From positions 1,178,001-1,242,000 of the forward strand of contig NZ_WWFG01000001.1 in NCBI RefSeq assembly GCF_026127265.1: a stretch of DNA of 64,000 nt. The letters are read 5' to 3'. The stretch is from Nostoc sp. KVJ3. Its GTDB lineage: Bacteria > Cyanobacteriota > Cyanobacteriia > Cyanobacteriales > Nostocaceae. A model generated the notes under the pieces. That model worked only from the letters and a program-made list of their open reading frames with translations. It did no database searches and had not been told where the DNA came from. Position 1 is the stretch's first letter. Each line of letters opens with the position of its first letter. This document shows, piece after piece, positions 16,616-25,853 of this stretch. Made by a program: the position numbers and the translations under genes.

Positions 16616-17806
16616 ATGTTTAAAATTCTGGTTATTGATGATGACCCTATAGTGCGGACAGTACTGAAAAAAACACTCGAAAATCAGGGTTATGATATCA
16701 GTATCGCCAAAAATGGCGAGGAAGGAATTACACAAGCACAATTATTACGTCCTGCTCTGATTATCTGTGACTGGATGATGTCTCAGGTAGATGGGCTAGA
16801 AGTGTGTCGTCGAATTAGAACAGATCCAGAGTTAGCGACTACTTTTTTTATTCTATTGACGGCAAGAGGAGCAGCGCGAGGAGAGGAGGAAGATCGAGTT
16901 AGGGGACTTGACGCTGGAGCAGATGAGTTTATCTCTAAACCAATAGAGATGAATGAATTGAAAGCACGGGTAAGAGCAGGGCTAAGATTACACCAGCTAA
17001 ATCAGGATTTACAAAGTCAAAAAGAAGCTTTGGAGACACTAAATCAAGATTTACAAACCCAAAAGCAAATTTTGGAAGCAGAATTAGTTGAGGCTGCCGA
17101 TTATGTGCGATCGCTTTTACCCTCTCCCCTTGTTGGAGCAGTAACTACAGAAAATCTGTTTATTCCCTCAGCACAGCTAGGGGGCGATTGCTTCGACCAT
17201 CATTGGATCGACGAAGATAATTTGGCAATTTATTTGTTAGATGTATCAGGTCATGGGGTGGGTTCAGCCCTCCTATCTGTATCTGTGCTGAATGTTTTGC
17301 GATCGCAATCTCTCCCAAACACTAACTTGTGTCAACCCAGTGAAGTCCTAAAAGCACTCAACCACGCTTTCCAAATGACGAAGCACGGTGATAAATACTT
17401 CACAATCTGGTATGGAGTTTATCACCGCCCTAAACATCAACTTATTTATGCCAACGCCGGACATCCACCAGCTTTACTCTTATCTAAGACCTCTAAAACA
17501 GGCATCCAAGTTAAACAGCTAAATTCTTTAGATTTACCAATTGGTTTTTTACCCGATGTTCAATTTGAGGATGCTGTTTTGGAGATCGAAGAGAACACCA
17601 CTTTATACATTTTTAGTGATGGTGTTTATGAAATTAATCAGTCAAATGGCGAAATTTGGGGAATTGATGCTTTCATTGACTTGCTAACTAAATATAGCTG
17701 GGAAAATACCTGTAATTTAAATCAACTATTAGCGAACATTTTCACCTTAAATGCTCAAAATAATCTTGATGACGACTTCTCTTTGGTAAAAGTTAACTTT
17801 GGTTAG
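16616..17806 (+). CDS. Response regulator fused to PP2C (SpoIIE/RsbU-type) phosphatase
   Basis: 396 residues. The receiver domain (1-122) has the acidic pocket D8/D9, phosphoacceptor D52 in IICDWMM, the Thr in LLTAR and the Lys in FISKPIE. A heptad-rich linker (LNQDLQSQKEALETLNQDLQTQ) follows. The phosphatase domain has metal-binding motifs GGDCFD, LLDVSGHGVGSAL, IFSDGVYE and DDDFSLV. Phosphorylation of the receiver should control dephosphorylation of a STAS antagonist. The linker contains an internal direct repeat (LNQDLQ twice). Its neighbours are the RsbW-like kinase (divergent) and the STAS gene (convergent). Confidence 0.93.
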   Translation: MFKILVIDDDPIVRTVLKKTLENQGYDISIAKNGEEGITQAQLLRPALIICDWMMSQVDGLEVCRRIRTDPELATTFFILLTARGAARGEEEDRVRGLDAGADEFISKPIEMNELKARVRAGLRLHQLNQDLQSQKEALETLNQDLQTQKQILEAELVEAADYVRSLLPSPLVGAVTTENLFIPSAQLGGDCFDHHWIDEDNLAIYLLDVSGHGVGSALLSVSVLNVLRSQSLPNTNLCQPSEVLKALNHAFQMTKHGDKYFTIWYGVYHRPKHQLIYANAGHPPALLLSKTSKTGIQVKQLNSLDLPIGFLPDVQFEDAVLEIEENTTLYIFSDGVYEINQSNGEIWGIDAFIDLLTKYSWENTCNLNQLLANIFTLNAQNNLDDDFSLVKVNFG

Positions 17807-17849
17807 TATAGCCAAATATGCACATCCAAATTTTATATTATCTAACAGC

Positions 17850-18176
17850 CTATTGCGTTGCCAATATTTGGCTATTGAATTCATCTTGATCCGCAAAGGT
17901 TTGAAAAATTCTATCCATTTTAGTCAGTTCAAACAACATCCTGACTTGAGCGCTGATGGAACAAACAAAAAGTTTAGCATTAGCATTTCGCGTCATTTGC
18001 ATTGCTGATACTAAAGCACCTAAACCAGAGCTATCGATAAAGTTTACTCCTTTCATATCAATCAATAAAATCTCAGTTCCGTTTGCCAGAGCATCGCTTA
18101 CTTCACGACGCAGTTCATTACCTCTAATACCATCTAAAATCCCAGATAATTCTAGTATTTTCACGCTTAAACTCAT
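17850..18176 (-). CDS. STAS-domain anti-sigma factor antagonist
   Basis: 108 residues covering one STAS domain. The phosphoacceptor region reads GVNFIDSSGLGALVSAM, where the second Ser of DSSG is the usual target of RsbW-type kinases. SLSVKILELSGILDG is the first strand. The gene is convergent with the response regulator-PP2C gene, 43 bases away. With the kinase at 16048 and the phosphatase at 16616 it forms a partner-switching cycle. No signature is seen for bicarbonate-transporter or MlaB-type STAS. Confidence 0.92.
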   Translation of the reverse strand: MSLSVKILELSGILDGIRGNELRREVSDALANGTEILLIDMKGVNFIDSSGLGALVSAMQMTRNANAKLFVCSISAQVRMLFELTKMDRIFQTFADQDEFNSQILATQ

Positions 18177-18279
18177 TGTTTTGTCCTATTATTTGCTTGA
18201 GAAAGATGTATTTATATTTTGGCACTGACATCGGGTAAACTGCAAGATAGATAGCAATATTTTTGTGATTATTATGCAA

Positions 18280-18987
18280 TCAACTATGTTGAATTGCTTG
18301 TCGATTATTAGCTATTGCAGTAAAAAAGCTAGCATCTACACATTGACGAGAGATTTCAAAAGCTTCAAAATAGCCATCTTTCTGACCTAATTCCCGTGCC
18401 CAGAAACGAGATAAAACTAGTATGGCATCAAGTTGCATAAATGCTTTATTCATCTCTGATTCATAACAACCAATAGCTGCCACTTTTTCCTCAATTACAG
18501 AAGTAATATCCACAAAAAAGTTTGGTTCAAAACCACGTAAAAAAACAGGCGGGGCTGAGTACCACAAAGTTATGTTTTTGCGGGTAGCAACATTAGAAAC
18601 TGCGATCGCACATACTTCATGATCTCTATGTCCATATTTTTCCGGTTGTGGTGCATGAGTAATAATCAAATCCGGTTGCCAACGTCTAATAGCTTCTTCA
18701 GTAACTTTAATTACTGCTTGGGTTGAAAAGTTATACTCCTCAAGCGCATGAAATTCGTAAGTTGCGCCGATGATTTTACCGGCTGCATCCGCTTCTTGAT
18801 GACGAGTACCCTTAATAGGTGAACTAGAAAGACTGCCATCAGTCAAAATTAAACAACGAATATTCCATCCCGCCTTGGACATCAGACTGAGAGTGCCAGC
18901 AGCAGGTAGAACTTCATCATCAGCATGAGCATAAATTGTTAAAACAGTTCGTTGACCAAAGTTTTTTGAGTCTAAATTAGTGTTCAT
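18280..18987 (-). CDS. PIG-L/LmbE-family deacetylase
   Basis: About 235 residues from the ATG at 18987 (MNTNLDSKNFGQR); an in-frame ATG at 19038 and a TTG at 19068 would lengthen it without homologous sequence. The zinc-site motif is YAHADDEVLPAAGTL near residue 18, with ITHAPQPEKYGHRDHEV supplying later ligands. The family removes N-acetyl groups from GlcNAc-containing lipids, antibiotics or small molecules. It lies just after a cellulose-synthase-like GT2 gene on the same strand, so deacetylation of an extracellular polysaccharide or its precursor is a reasonable guess, not shown. Confidence 0.88.
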   Translation of the reverse strand: MNTNLDSKNFGQRTVLTIYAHADDEVLPAAGTLSLMSKAGWNIRCLILTDGSLSSSPIKGTRHQEADAAGKIIGATYEFHALEEYNFSTQAVIKVTEEAIRRWQPDLIITHAPQPEKYGHRDHEVCAIAVSNVATRKNITLWYSAPPVFLRGFEPNFFVDITSVIEEKVAAIGCYESEMNKAFMQLDAILVLSRFWARELGQKDGYFEAFEISRQCVDASFFTAIANNRQAIQHS

Positions 18988-19043
18988 TGCTGTTTTTTTT
19001 GAGATTGAATTTAGAAGTTTTTCTCCTTGTCCCTGCATACCTC

Positions 19044-21029
19044 TTAGACTTCTTTCGGAGGTTGCCAAACAGATGCACGGATGATAGCCGACAAAAGTAA
19101 CAAGTTATAGATAGCCCACGCACTATTGAGTAGGTGAACCCAAGGATTATTTAAATGACCAATTGCAAAGCGGTAAAGGCTCCATAATATCCCCAAAATA
19201 GTAAGGATAAAGACAACTAGCTGTGGCCAAACTAGCCGGAGATAAATACCAGATTGCCTTTGCTTAGGTGTAACTTGAAAATTGAGTTTTTGTCCTGTAA
19301 ACACACTCCATACGGCTTGGATCAGCAACGGGAATAAAGCGATCGCATATTGTTCAGAACGCCAAACTTCTCTAGCAGGAATGCCCCAGGTAGCCGCTAA
19401 GAACGTGAGACGGTTGATAATAAAAGCTGGGAAAAAGTGGATAGCAAAGTCAGACCCGTAGGTTTTAACTGGAACAATGTCCGTAAAAAAATAGATAATT
19501 GGACAAGAAATAAACACCACAGTTGCAAAACCAGAGAAATAACTATACATCGTCTTAAAATATTGCAACCTCTGCCAAAATGTTAACCCTGATTTTGTCA
19601 GTGGATTTTCCCTAACTAGCACTTGGATAGTTCCTTGTGCCCAACGTAGTCGCTGTTTCAGAGTAGAACTTAAGTCATCTGGTGCTAAACCTTCTGCCAA
19701 AAGTTCATTGTGATAAATAGATTTCCAGCCAGCACTGTGCAGACGCATAGCTGTGTTCATATCTTCTGTAATGCTATTACTTGATACTCCACCAACTAAA
19801 TCAAATTCATCTAAACGTTTTTCATCTTTGGCAAATTCATCAGCAAAATTTTGCAGTCCGACACTCACTAATGCCTCACGTCTCAATATCGCATTTGTGC
19901 CCGTATAAAACGCAGCATTCATGCCATCTTTACCTTGTTGAAGTGGCCCATAAAATAAATTTGCTCGATGTCCAAAAGGATCGCCTGGGGGAATATTGTA
20001 AAAATCCTGGCGAGTCTGTACAAAAGCAATTTGATTCTGTTCGTATTTTCCTGTTGAAAGATTATAGATATAGAAATAAGGCACAACTCGCTTGAGAAAA
20101 TTTGGCTTGGGAATGTGGTCGGCATCTAAAGTAACAATAAAATTTCCTGCCGTTTCTCCCGAAAAAATTGCATAATTGATGTTTCCTGCTTTAGCATGAT
20201 GGGCTACGCCAGGTGTTTTGGGACGAGCAATGTAACGAAATCGGGAGAGTTCCACCAGTTCTAATTCTTTCTTGCGAATAGCTTCTTCTAAGGCTTTGTG
20301 TTCGGTAGTGAGGCGATGGCTAATACTTTGATCGGTCGGAGGTAGCCAAAGAATAAACTTTTGTAGACTTTGTACAAATTTGGTAGTCAACTCGTTAGCC
20401 ACTGGTTCTGATGATGATGTTTGCAACCATTGTTCTGCGGCTTGAGTATTAGGTGTGAGACTTTCCAGTTGCTTCAGGCGTTCCAACAAATAAGAGTGTT
20501 CTGCATCAATCCGATTTGCTTCTTGTTGTAGTTGTGGTGATTGCAAATCTTCAATACACAATCTTTCTGTCATAGCCCGCATATTAGCCGAGTTACCATC
20601 ATCTAGGACATAAACGCGTAACTTTGTCGGCGGATAATCCAGTTTCAGAGCAGCTTTGGCAGTTTCTTCGACAATTTCTGGAGGCTCGTTGTAGCAAGTT
20701 ACAAATACATCTACTGTTGGCCAATCGGATCTCGCTAAAGGTGGGATCATCTGGTCTAGAGACTTAACTTGTCGGACTAAAGGTCGCCATAACCCAATCA
20801 CAAACATCACACCGCCGAAATAGCTATAAATTTCTGCTATCAGCAAAGGAATAGAAATCCACAGTGCATCAAAATTGATGGAATTGTTAATACGCCATTG
20901 CAAATACCAGATCCCAAAAATTACATTTATTTCTGCCAGGTAGCGAAATAACAGTGTTCTTTTTTTGAGTAATGAGCGACTGTTACCAGAAAAGTTTGAA
21001 GAATTATCATTAATAGAAACTGAAGCCAT
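19044..21029 (-). CDS. Cellulose synthase-like glycosyltransferase family 2, membrane protein
   Basis: 661 residues. Processive GT2 motifs are all present: VDVFVTCYNEPPEIVEETAK, the first Asp in YVLDDGNS, TLDADH (DxD), TGTNAILRRE, TEDMNTAMRLHSAGW (catalytic-base region) and QRLRWAQGT (QxxRW). Two hydrophobic segments precede the catalytic domain (LAEINVIFGIWYLQW, LWISIPLLIAEIYSYFGG) and about six follow it, forming a translocation channel as in BcsA. No PilZ domain is visible at the C-terminus, so control by cyclic-di-GMP of the BcsA type is not supported. The region 200-270 has an extra coiled insertion relative to BcsA. The product polymer is unknown. Confidence 0.9.
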   Translation of the reverse strand: MASVSINDNSSNFSGNSRSLLKKRTLLFRYLAEINVIFGIWYLQWRINNSINFDALWISIPLLIAEIYSYFGGVMFVIGLWRPLVRQVKSLDQMIPPLARSDWPTVDVFVTCYNEPPEIVEETAKAALKLDYPPTKLRVYVLDDGNSANMRAMTERLCIEDLQSPQLQQEANRIDAEHSYLLERLKQLESLTPNTQAAEQWLQTSSSEPVANELTTKFVQSLQKFILWLPPTDQSISHRLTTEHKALEEAIRKKELELVELSRFRYIARPKTPGVAHHAKAGNINYAIFSGETAGNFIVTLDADHIPKPNFLKRVVPYFYIYNLSTGKYEQNQIAFVQTRQDFYNIPPGDPFGHRANLFYGPLQQGKDGMNAAFYTGTNAILRREALVSVGLQNFADEFAKDEKRLDEFDLVGGVSSNSITEDMNTAMRLHSAGWKSIYHNELLAEGLAPDDLSSTLKQRLRWAQGTIQVLVRENPLTKSGLTFWQRLQYFKTMYSYFSGFATVVFISCPIIYFFTDIVPVKTYGSDFAIHFFPAFIINRLTFLAATWGIPAREVWRSEQYAIALFPLLIQAVWSVFTGQKLNFQVTPKQRQSGIYLRLVWPQLVVFILTILGILWSLYRFAIGHLNNPWVHLLNSAWAIYNLLLLSAIIRASVWQPPKEV

Positions 21030-21250
21030 CTGAGTAGTATTTTAGATTTAGGATTTTATCAAGAAGAATTCAGGAGTCAGAATTCAGTATGAATTATGTA
21101 TGAGTGGGTGATATCCCAATATTGCTGATTTATGGTTACACACAACATCGATTGCAAAATCACCTTTGCTCTATTTAACTCATCTGCATTCCCTCAGAAT
21201 CAGTATTCCCTAATTGAATTCATTATTAACAACCTCTTGCTAGAGTTGGT

Positions 21251-21284
21251 AAAAAAAGGCGCAGGGATAAGATATATCCCTGCG
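21251..21284 (-). terminator. Intrinsic terminator for the DUF3131 gene
   Basis: On the minus strand the hairpin CGCAGGGATA/TATCCCTGCG (21260-21284, loop of 5) is followed by CC and a run of seven T (21251-21257 read in reverse). It lies 17 bases after the DUF3131 stop, a textbook rho-independent terminator. Confidence 0.8.
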
Positions 21285-21300
21285 TTTGTCGATCTCAGTG

Positions 21301-24117
21301 TCAGTTACTACCTGAAACCCAGTAACTTCCAGAACTATCAGAAATTAACTTGGTTTGTTGTGTAGCAGTTTTGGGTAGACCTCGCCCAGAATTTCCCTGA
21401 GCAACTTCTTGCCACCAAGGAGATTTCATGTTAGCGGTCGGACGAATTAGGGGTTGTTGATTTATCACCTTGTAGAGTAAGGATTGCAAAATCATACTGT
21501 TGGTGCTGCTGGTGAAACCAACTGCTGTTTTACCTGTGGCTTCATAGAAGCCCTCATAAAATCCGGCTAAGGGATTGTATAAGTCAGTTGTTCCTTGCAG
21601 TAACTCTTGACTATACTTGTCTTCTGGAAGCAGGGCATGATAGGCAAAAGCAACTGCTGTACTTACCAATCGCCCCTTTGCTACAGTTTGTCCGTCATCC
21701 CCCAAAGCTACCCAAGGCTCGCCTTTTCCAGTAATTGTGCTGTGGACAGTGTAAGGCTTACGATCGATCAAGGTGGTAGCTGAGGCTGTGAGGGTGCTGG
21801 TGCGACGGTAACGTTCAGCTTGCGCCTGAAAGATTGGTTCAAAAAGCGATCGCATTTGTGGATCTAATCCAAACTCCAGCGCATAGAGTAAGAAAGGATT
21901 GCTAACTGTGTATTGGTTAACTTTGGAGTTGGTATCTGTACGGCGGCGTTGAATTGGTACTTTTACTCCCTCTACTAAGGCAGTTTGATATTCACCGCCA
22001 ACAGCAGAATGTTCAACATTAAATCCCCATAATTGAAAAGCACGGGCTGCATATTCTTCATATCCCAGACGGGTTTCAGGGTTGACACGGATCTGCGATC
22101 GCCCCTCTTGCTCTTTGGTAACGATCGCACTGGAGAGAATACCATCGCGCACCACGCGCAAGTATGACCAATCTAGGACAATTTTATCTACCGCAGCCGT
22201 GTATTCTGGATGACAACTTTTTAAATTGTAAAGCGCTGCCAGCATTCTCCCTAAATCTAAAGCTGACCAGCCGTTACCTTCTGGGGCTGGATTGCCGCCA
22301 TAATCTATTGATTGGAGCGATCGCGTATCATAACCTCGACCGGGCAATTCTAAACTAAACAGCGGTAACTTTGTCAAGGCTGCTAACAGATGGCGGGTGT
22401 GTTGGTCAAATTCCTTGGGGGTAATTATATCGAGCGATCGCGCTGCATGGAGGGCTGCGAGATAATCTCCTAAGCCCCAGAGAGTTGCACCTTTGAAATC
22501 ACTGCGATCGTCAATTAGCCCATTCTTGGAATGATAATTCGCTTGAAAGTATCGCCAAGCCGCCTCTGCATAACGCCGTTCAATCACCGTCAGCGATCGA
22601 TTTAGTTTCAGGTTAGATGACGATTCGGGACTATCCACCGGTGGAATAGGTGCAACGGCTACTTCTACAATTTTCGGAGTATCTGTAGGGGTTGCAGTGG
22701 GAGGCGTAACAGGAGAATTCGCTTGATTGGAGGGTGTTGTAGCCGGAGTTTTAATAGGAGAATTTGCTTGATTGGAGGGTGTTGCAGGAGAAGTATTTTC
22801 ACTGGGCTTACCAGTAGACACACTCGCAGAACCAGAAGCAATTAAAGGGTGATTTCCCTTAGCTTTGTAGTATAAAATCTCCAAAATCAGCCCATTAGTA
22901 TTACCTGTCAAAGCTTTATTGGGTTGTTTTGATTCTTCATAGATCCCAGCATAATAACCACTATCATCAGGACTGCGGAGATCCTTGACAACATCAAAAA
23001 CTTTTTGGGCATAAGCATTATCTGGAAACAGATAGTGCCAGCCAAAAGCCGCTTTGGTACTGATGCTGCGAAACTGGGGATAAGGTTGATTGGTATCGGT
23101 GATTGTTGCCCAGTTTGCACCGTTGGCGTAGACGGTGTTGTAGAGAAAATAAGGCGCTTGATCGATATTATCTTCTGTAACAGCAGTTAACTGCCCTGTG
23201 GTATCATAACGCCGTTTTTGGACATCTAAAACCCTAGCAGCAAAATCAGCTAATTCACCTTGTAAACCAAACTCAATCCCATCAAGGATATAAGACTCAC
23301 TAACAACGTAATTATTAGCGTTGGTGCTTTGAAAGTCACGGCTATCAACGGGAATTTGCACACCATTAATTTCGACTAACTTAAATGGTTCTAAAGCAAT
23401 AGCCTTGGGTGCTGCAAAACCCCAAAGTCCATAACCTCTAGCGCCGTATTCTTCGTAGCCGAGTCGTCCTTCTTGCACCAGTAACGTTTTGTTATCTGGG
23501 AGAACAGTAGCGCCAAAAAGTTGTCCATCTTTGAGCGATCGCGCCACTTGCCACTTTGCGACAATTCCTTTAAGCCAATCATTATATTGCGGATGACAGG
23601 TACGGATGACATCAAAGGCCGCCAGGATTCGCCCAACATCCAAAGCAGACCAACCAAGACCCCGTTCAACGGGATTGTTGCCATAATCAACCATTTGTCC
23701 GTTAGCTGCGTTGTAGACTTTATTGGGCAAAGTATCCTCAAATAACTTCAAGCTACTGAGAGTCGTTAAAAATTTGTTGAGACGAGTATCAAAATCTTTT
23801 TGGTCAGTAATATTCAACCAGCGTGCAGCATTCAACGCCATCAGGTAATTACCCATATCCCAGAGTGTACCTGAAGGATAACCCCCAGTAGAATTGGTAA
23901 ATCCTGTTGCTGGCTGATAGTTTTTGACAAAATACTGCCAAGCACCGCGAGCGTAAGTTTGTTCTTCAGGGGTCAGAGGGGCTGTAATATTGCTACAGCT
24001 ATTGGAATTTTCAGATAAGACTGGTGTCGGGATGTAAAACAAAAATTGCAGAAATGTTCCAATTAGGAACAATGCAATCCATCTCAACAGCTTTTGTTGA
24101 GGGGGTTTGTATATCAT
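21301..24117 (-). CDS. Double DUF3131 exported protein
   Basis: 938 residues with an N-terminal membrane/signal segment (LLRWIALFLIGTFLQFLFYI). Two homologous DUF3131 domains follow. Both start with an RxYAxxAWxYF block (TYARGAWQYFVKNYQPATG and RYAEAAWRYFQANYHSKNG), then LWDMGNYLMALNAARWL or LWGLGDYLAALHAARSL, GWSALDVGRILAA or GWSALDLGRMLAA, and YEEYGARGYGLWGF or YEEYAARAFQLWGF. They are joined by a Pro/Thr linker carrying two TPSNQANSP copies. DUF3131 resembles alpha/alpha-toroid carbohydrate-active folds; enzymatic activity is inferred only. The gene sits upstream of the GT2 and PIG-L genes on the same strand, consistent with a polysaccharide locus. Confidence 0.85.
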   Translation of the reverse strand: MIYKPPQQKLLRWIALFLIGTFLQFLFYIPTPVLSENSNSCSNITAPLTPEEQTYARGAWQYFVKNYQPATGFTNSTGGYPSGTLWDMGNYLMALNAARWLNITDQKDFDTRLNKFLTTLSSLKLFEDTLPNKVYNAANGQMVDYGNNPVERGLGWSALDVGRILAAFDVIRTCHPQYNDWLKGIVAKWQVARSLKDGQLFGATVLPDNKTLLVQEGRLGYEEYGARGYGLWGFAAPKAIALEPFKLVEINGVQIPVDSRDFQSTNANNYVVSESYILDGIEFGLQGELADFAARVLDVQKRRYDTTGQLTAVTEDNIDQAPYFLYNTVYANGANWATITDTNQPYPQFRSISTKAAFGWHYLFPDNAYAQKVFDVVKDLRSPDDSGYYAGIYEESKQPNKALTGNTNGLILEILYYKAKGNHPLIASGSASVSTGKPSENTSPATPSNQANSPIKTPATTPSNQANSPVTPPTATPTDTPKIVEVAVAPIPPVDSPESSSNLKLNRSLTVIERRYAEAAWRYFQANYHSKNGLIDDRSDFKGATLWGLGDYLAALHAARSLDIITPKEFDQHTRHLLAALTKLPLFSLELPGRGYDTRSLQSIDYGGNPAPEGNGWSALDLGRMLAALYNLKSCHPEYTAAVDKIVLDWSYLRVVRDGILSSAIVTKEQEGRSQIRVNPETRLGYEEYAARAFQLWGFNVEHSAVGGEYQTALVEGVKVPIQRRRTDTNSKVNQYTVSNPFLLYALEFGLDPQMRSLFEPIFQAQAERYRRTSTLTASATTLIDRKPYTVHSTITGKGEPWVALGDDGQTVAKGRLVSTAVAFAYHALLPEDKYSQELLQGTTDLYNPLAGFYEGFYEATGKTAVGFTSSTNSMILQSLLYKVINQQPLIRPTANMKSPWWQEVAQGNSGRGLPKTATQQTKLISDSSGSYWVSGSN

Positions 24118-24346
24118 GATGCAAAGAAGGAGTTAGGAGTTAGGAGCGCATAGCGCGTCTGTACAGTTATATTCCTAAATCGAGATTTATGAGGTCTATT
24201 CTTTGTATTATGGCTTTATCTATATCTATATCAGTTGAGTAAAGTACCAACAGTATAAATACTGAGCTTTACTTTTTGGGTTACTAATGCAGGAGTAGAA
24301 TTTATCAGAAGATTTGCATCTATAACAAATCAGCTTTTTAATATTT

Positions 24347-24913
24347 CTATTTTAAAGGCGATCGCCGATCGTTATTTTGATTTTTAATTACTTTACCAGG
24401 ACTAACAAAAGAAATTCCTTGCTGAAAGTCAGTACCAATCATAACTGCTTCCACTACAGGTTCAGATATTTCTGTTTGAGCTACCCACTCGACAATAAAA
24501 TTTGCCCCTAAGCCTCCACTGGTGTCATTTCTATTCACAAAAAAAGCTGTAGAAGCTAGTGCATCAAGTTGAATAGGACGCTCCAAATACTGTTTAACTA
24601 ATTTCCCCTCTGAGTTGTAGTAGCGTACAGAAGTAATGACAATCGGATTAGTCAAATCTGTATTCCGAATACTGAGCGTAACTGCTAACTCGAAAACCTC
24701 TTGTCGATTGTAATGATAGATATGTGAATAAACAGGAACATAAACAGTTTGGCCGCTTGCTATCTTAAAATTCTTATCCAGCGTCACTATTTTTGGAACT
24801 GGGGTTGGTTGAGTGGCATCGGGTTGTGACTTGGGTTGGATATTGGTTGATTGACAAGATGCAAGAATAATAACAGCGATCGCTAAATAAATATGTGAAT
24901 ACGGTTTCATCAA
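24347..24913 (-). CDS. DUF3124 lipoprotein
   Basis: 188 residues. The N-terminus MMKPYSHIYLAIAVIILASCQS ends in a lipobox (ILAS-C), so it should be a lipid-anchored periplasmic protein. The body matches DUF3124 as I recall it: GQTVYVPVYSHIYHYNRQEVFELAVTLSIRNTDL, then a conserved VRYYNSEGKLVKQYL and the C-terminal VEWVA region. The function is unknown. It has no clear operon partner: the 229 bases upstream of the DUF3131 gene separate that gene from this stop, and a 90-bp MITE lies upstream of this start. Confidence 0.82.
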   Translation of the reverse strand: MMKPYSHIYLAIAVIILASCQSTNIQPKSQPDATQPTPVPKIVTLDKNFKIASGQTVYVPVYSHIYHYNRQEVFELAVTLSIRNTDLTNPIVITSVRYYNSEGKLVKQYLERPIQLDALASTAFFVNRNDTSGGLGANFIVEWVAQTEISEPVVEAVMIGTDFQQGISFVSPGKVIKNQNNDRRSPLK

Positions 24914-24960
24914 AACTATTTATACCTATTTTTTATACATCCTTAGCTAACCCCACTGAA

Positions 24961-25050
24961 TAAGAGTACTCCAAGTAAAAAAATGCCCAATTGTCATTGC
25001 GAGCGTTCGCAACGACGAGTTTTGGATCATTTATTTTTTGGAACACTCTA
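24961..25050. mobile_element. 90-bp MITE, family C, copy 1
   Basis: This element matches 38211-38300 at nearly every base and has the same length. It is bounded by TA at both ends. The imperfect terminal inverted repeats read TAAGAGTACTCCAAG on the left and TAGAGTGTTCCAAAA on the opposite strand from the right. A central palindrome lies around GCGAGCGTTCGC. TA flanks suggest an IS630/Tc1-mariner-type transposase acting in trans. Confidence 0.75.
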
Positions 25051-25073
25051 AATAGTTTCGGTAGAGACTGCGC

Positions 25074-25751
25074 TCAACATCTTTGTTCAATAAAATCAAT
25101 GACTTGGTGTAAAGATCCTGGTTTAGTCACAATTAGCACAGTTGAATAGGGTTCCAGTATTGTACTACCGTTAGGAATCATCAAATCTTCGTGAGGATGG
25201 GGTTGATAACCAATAATTAGCGAACCACTAGGAAATCGGGAATCTTGAGCGATTTCGGCAACACTACGACCAGCAACATAGCAATTGTTTGGAATGGCAA
25301 GTTTCAGAACTTCAATTTGCCCTTGCTCAAAATGCATCATCGATTCTACTTGGGGATACTCAATGGCATTCACCATTGTTGAAACTGCTAGTTCCACAGT
25401 ACTGATGATATGGTTGGCTCCAGCTATCCGCAGCGGTTCGGTGAAATCTGGGTGGCGCATCCGACTAACAAGGTGGGGAACACCATAATGTTTTGCAAGA
25501 GTTACCATTGCCAAGTTTAAAGCATCACTTCTCAGAGCCGCTGCCAAGGAGCCAGCTTTGCGAATCCCGGCTTCTAGTAATACTTCTGTACTTACAGCAC
25601 TTCCTTCAAAGGCCATTGCCCCGACTTGTTCGCGGGCGTAGCGGCAAGCGATAGGATCAATATCAATTACGGCAACAGTATGTCCTAGTTCTACCAGTTT
25701 TTGGGCTAAACTTAAGCCCACTAAGCCCGCTCCACCTATTAGTACATACAT
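25074..25751 (-). CDS. TrkA-like NAD-binding (RCK) regulatory protein
   Basis: 225 residues comprising an RCK_N Rossmann domain (MYVLIGGAGLVGLSLAQKL with GxGxxG-like GGAGLVG; acidic VIDIDP after strand 2) and an RCK_C domain (EVLKLAIPNNCYVAGRSVAEI). Such proteins bind NAD(H) or nucleotides and gate potassium uptake or efflux systems at the membrane face. No Trk/Ktr channel gene is adjacent, so its partner lies elsewhere. It is transcribed downstream of the MFS-HEAT gene with about 100 bases and a hairpin between. Confidence 0.9.
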   Translation of the reverse strand: MYVLIGGAGLVGLSLAQKLVELGHTVAVIDIDPIACRYAREQVGAMAFEGSAVSTEVLLEAGIRKAGSLAAALRSDALNLAMVTLAKHYGVPHLVSRMRHPDFTEPLRIAGANHIISTVELAVSTMVNAIEYPQVESMMHFEQGQIEVLKLAIPNNCYVAGRSVAEIAQDSRFPSGSLIIGYQPHPHEDLMIPNGSTILEPYSTVLIVTKPGSLHQVIDFIEQRC

Positions 25752-25828
25752 GGCTGTTGTTGACGCTCTTTGATTTTTTACCTCACTTTATAGGTTATAT
25801 CGTTTCTTTGTGAAGCTGCATATATTTA

Positions 25829-25848
25829 CCCCCCGATGTGTTGGGGGG
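25829..25848 (-). terminator. C6/G6 hairpin after the MFS-HEAT gene
   Basis: CCCCCC at 25829-25834 pairs with GGGGGG at 25843-25848 across an 8-base loop, five bases after the minus-strand gene ends at 25854. No strong T-run follows, so termination strength is uncertain. Confidence 0.45.
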
Positions 25849-25853
25849 ACTTA

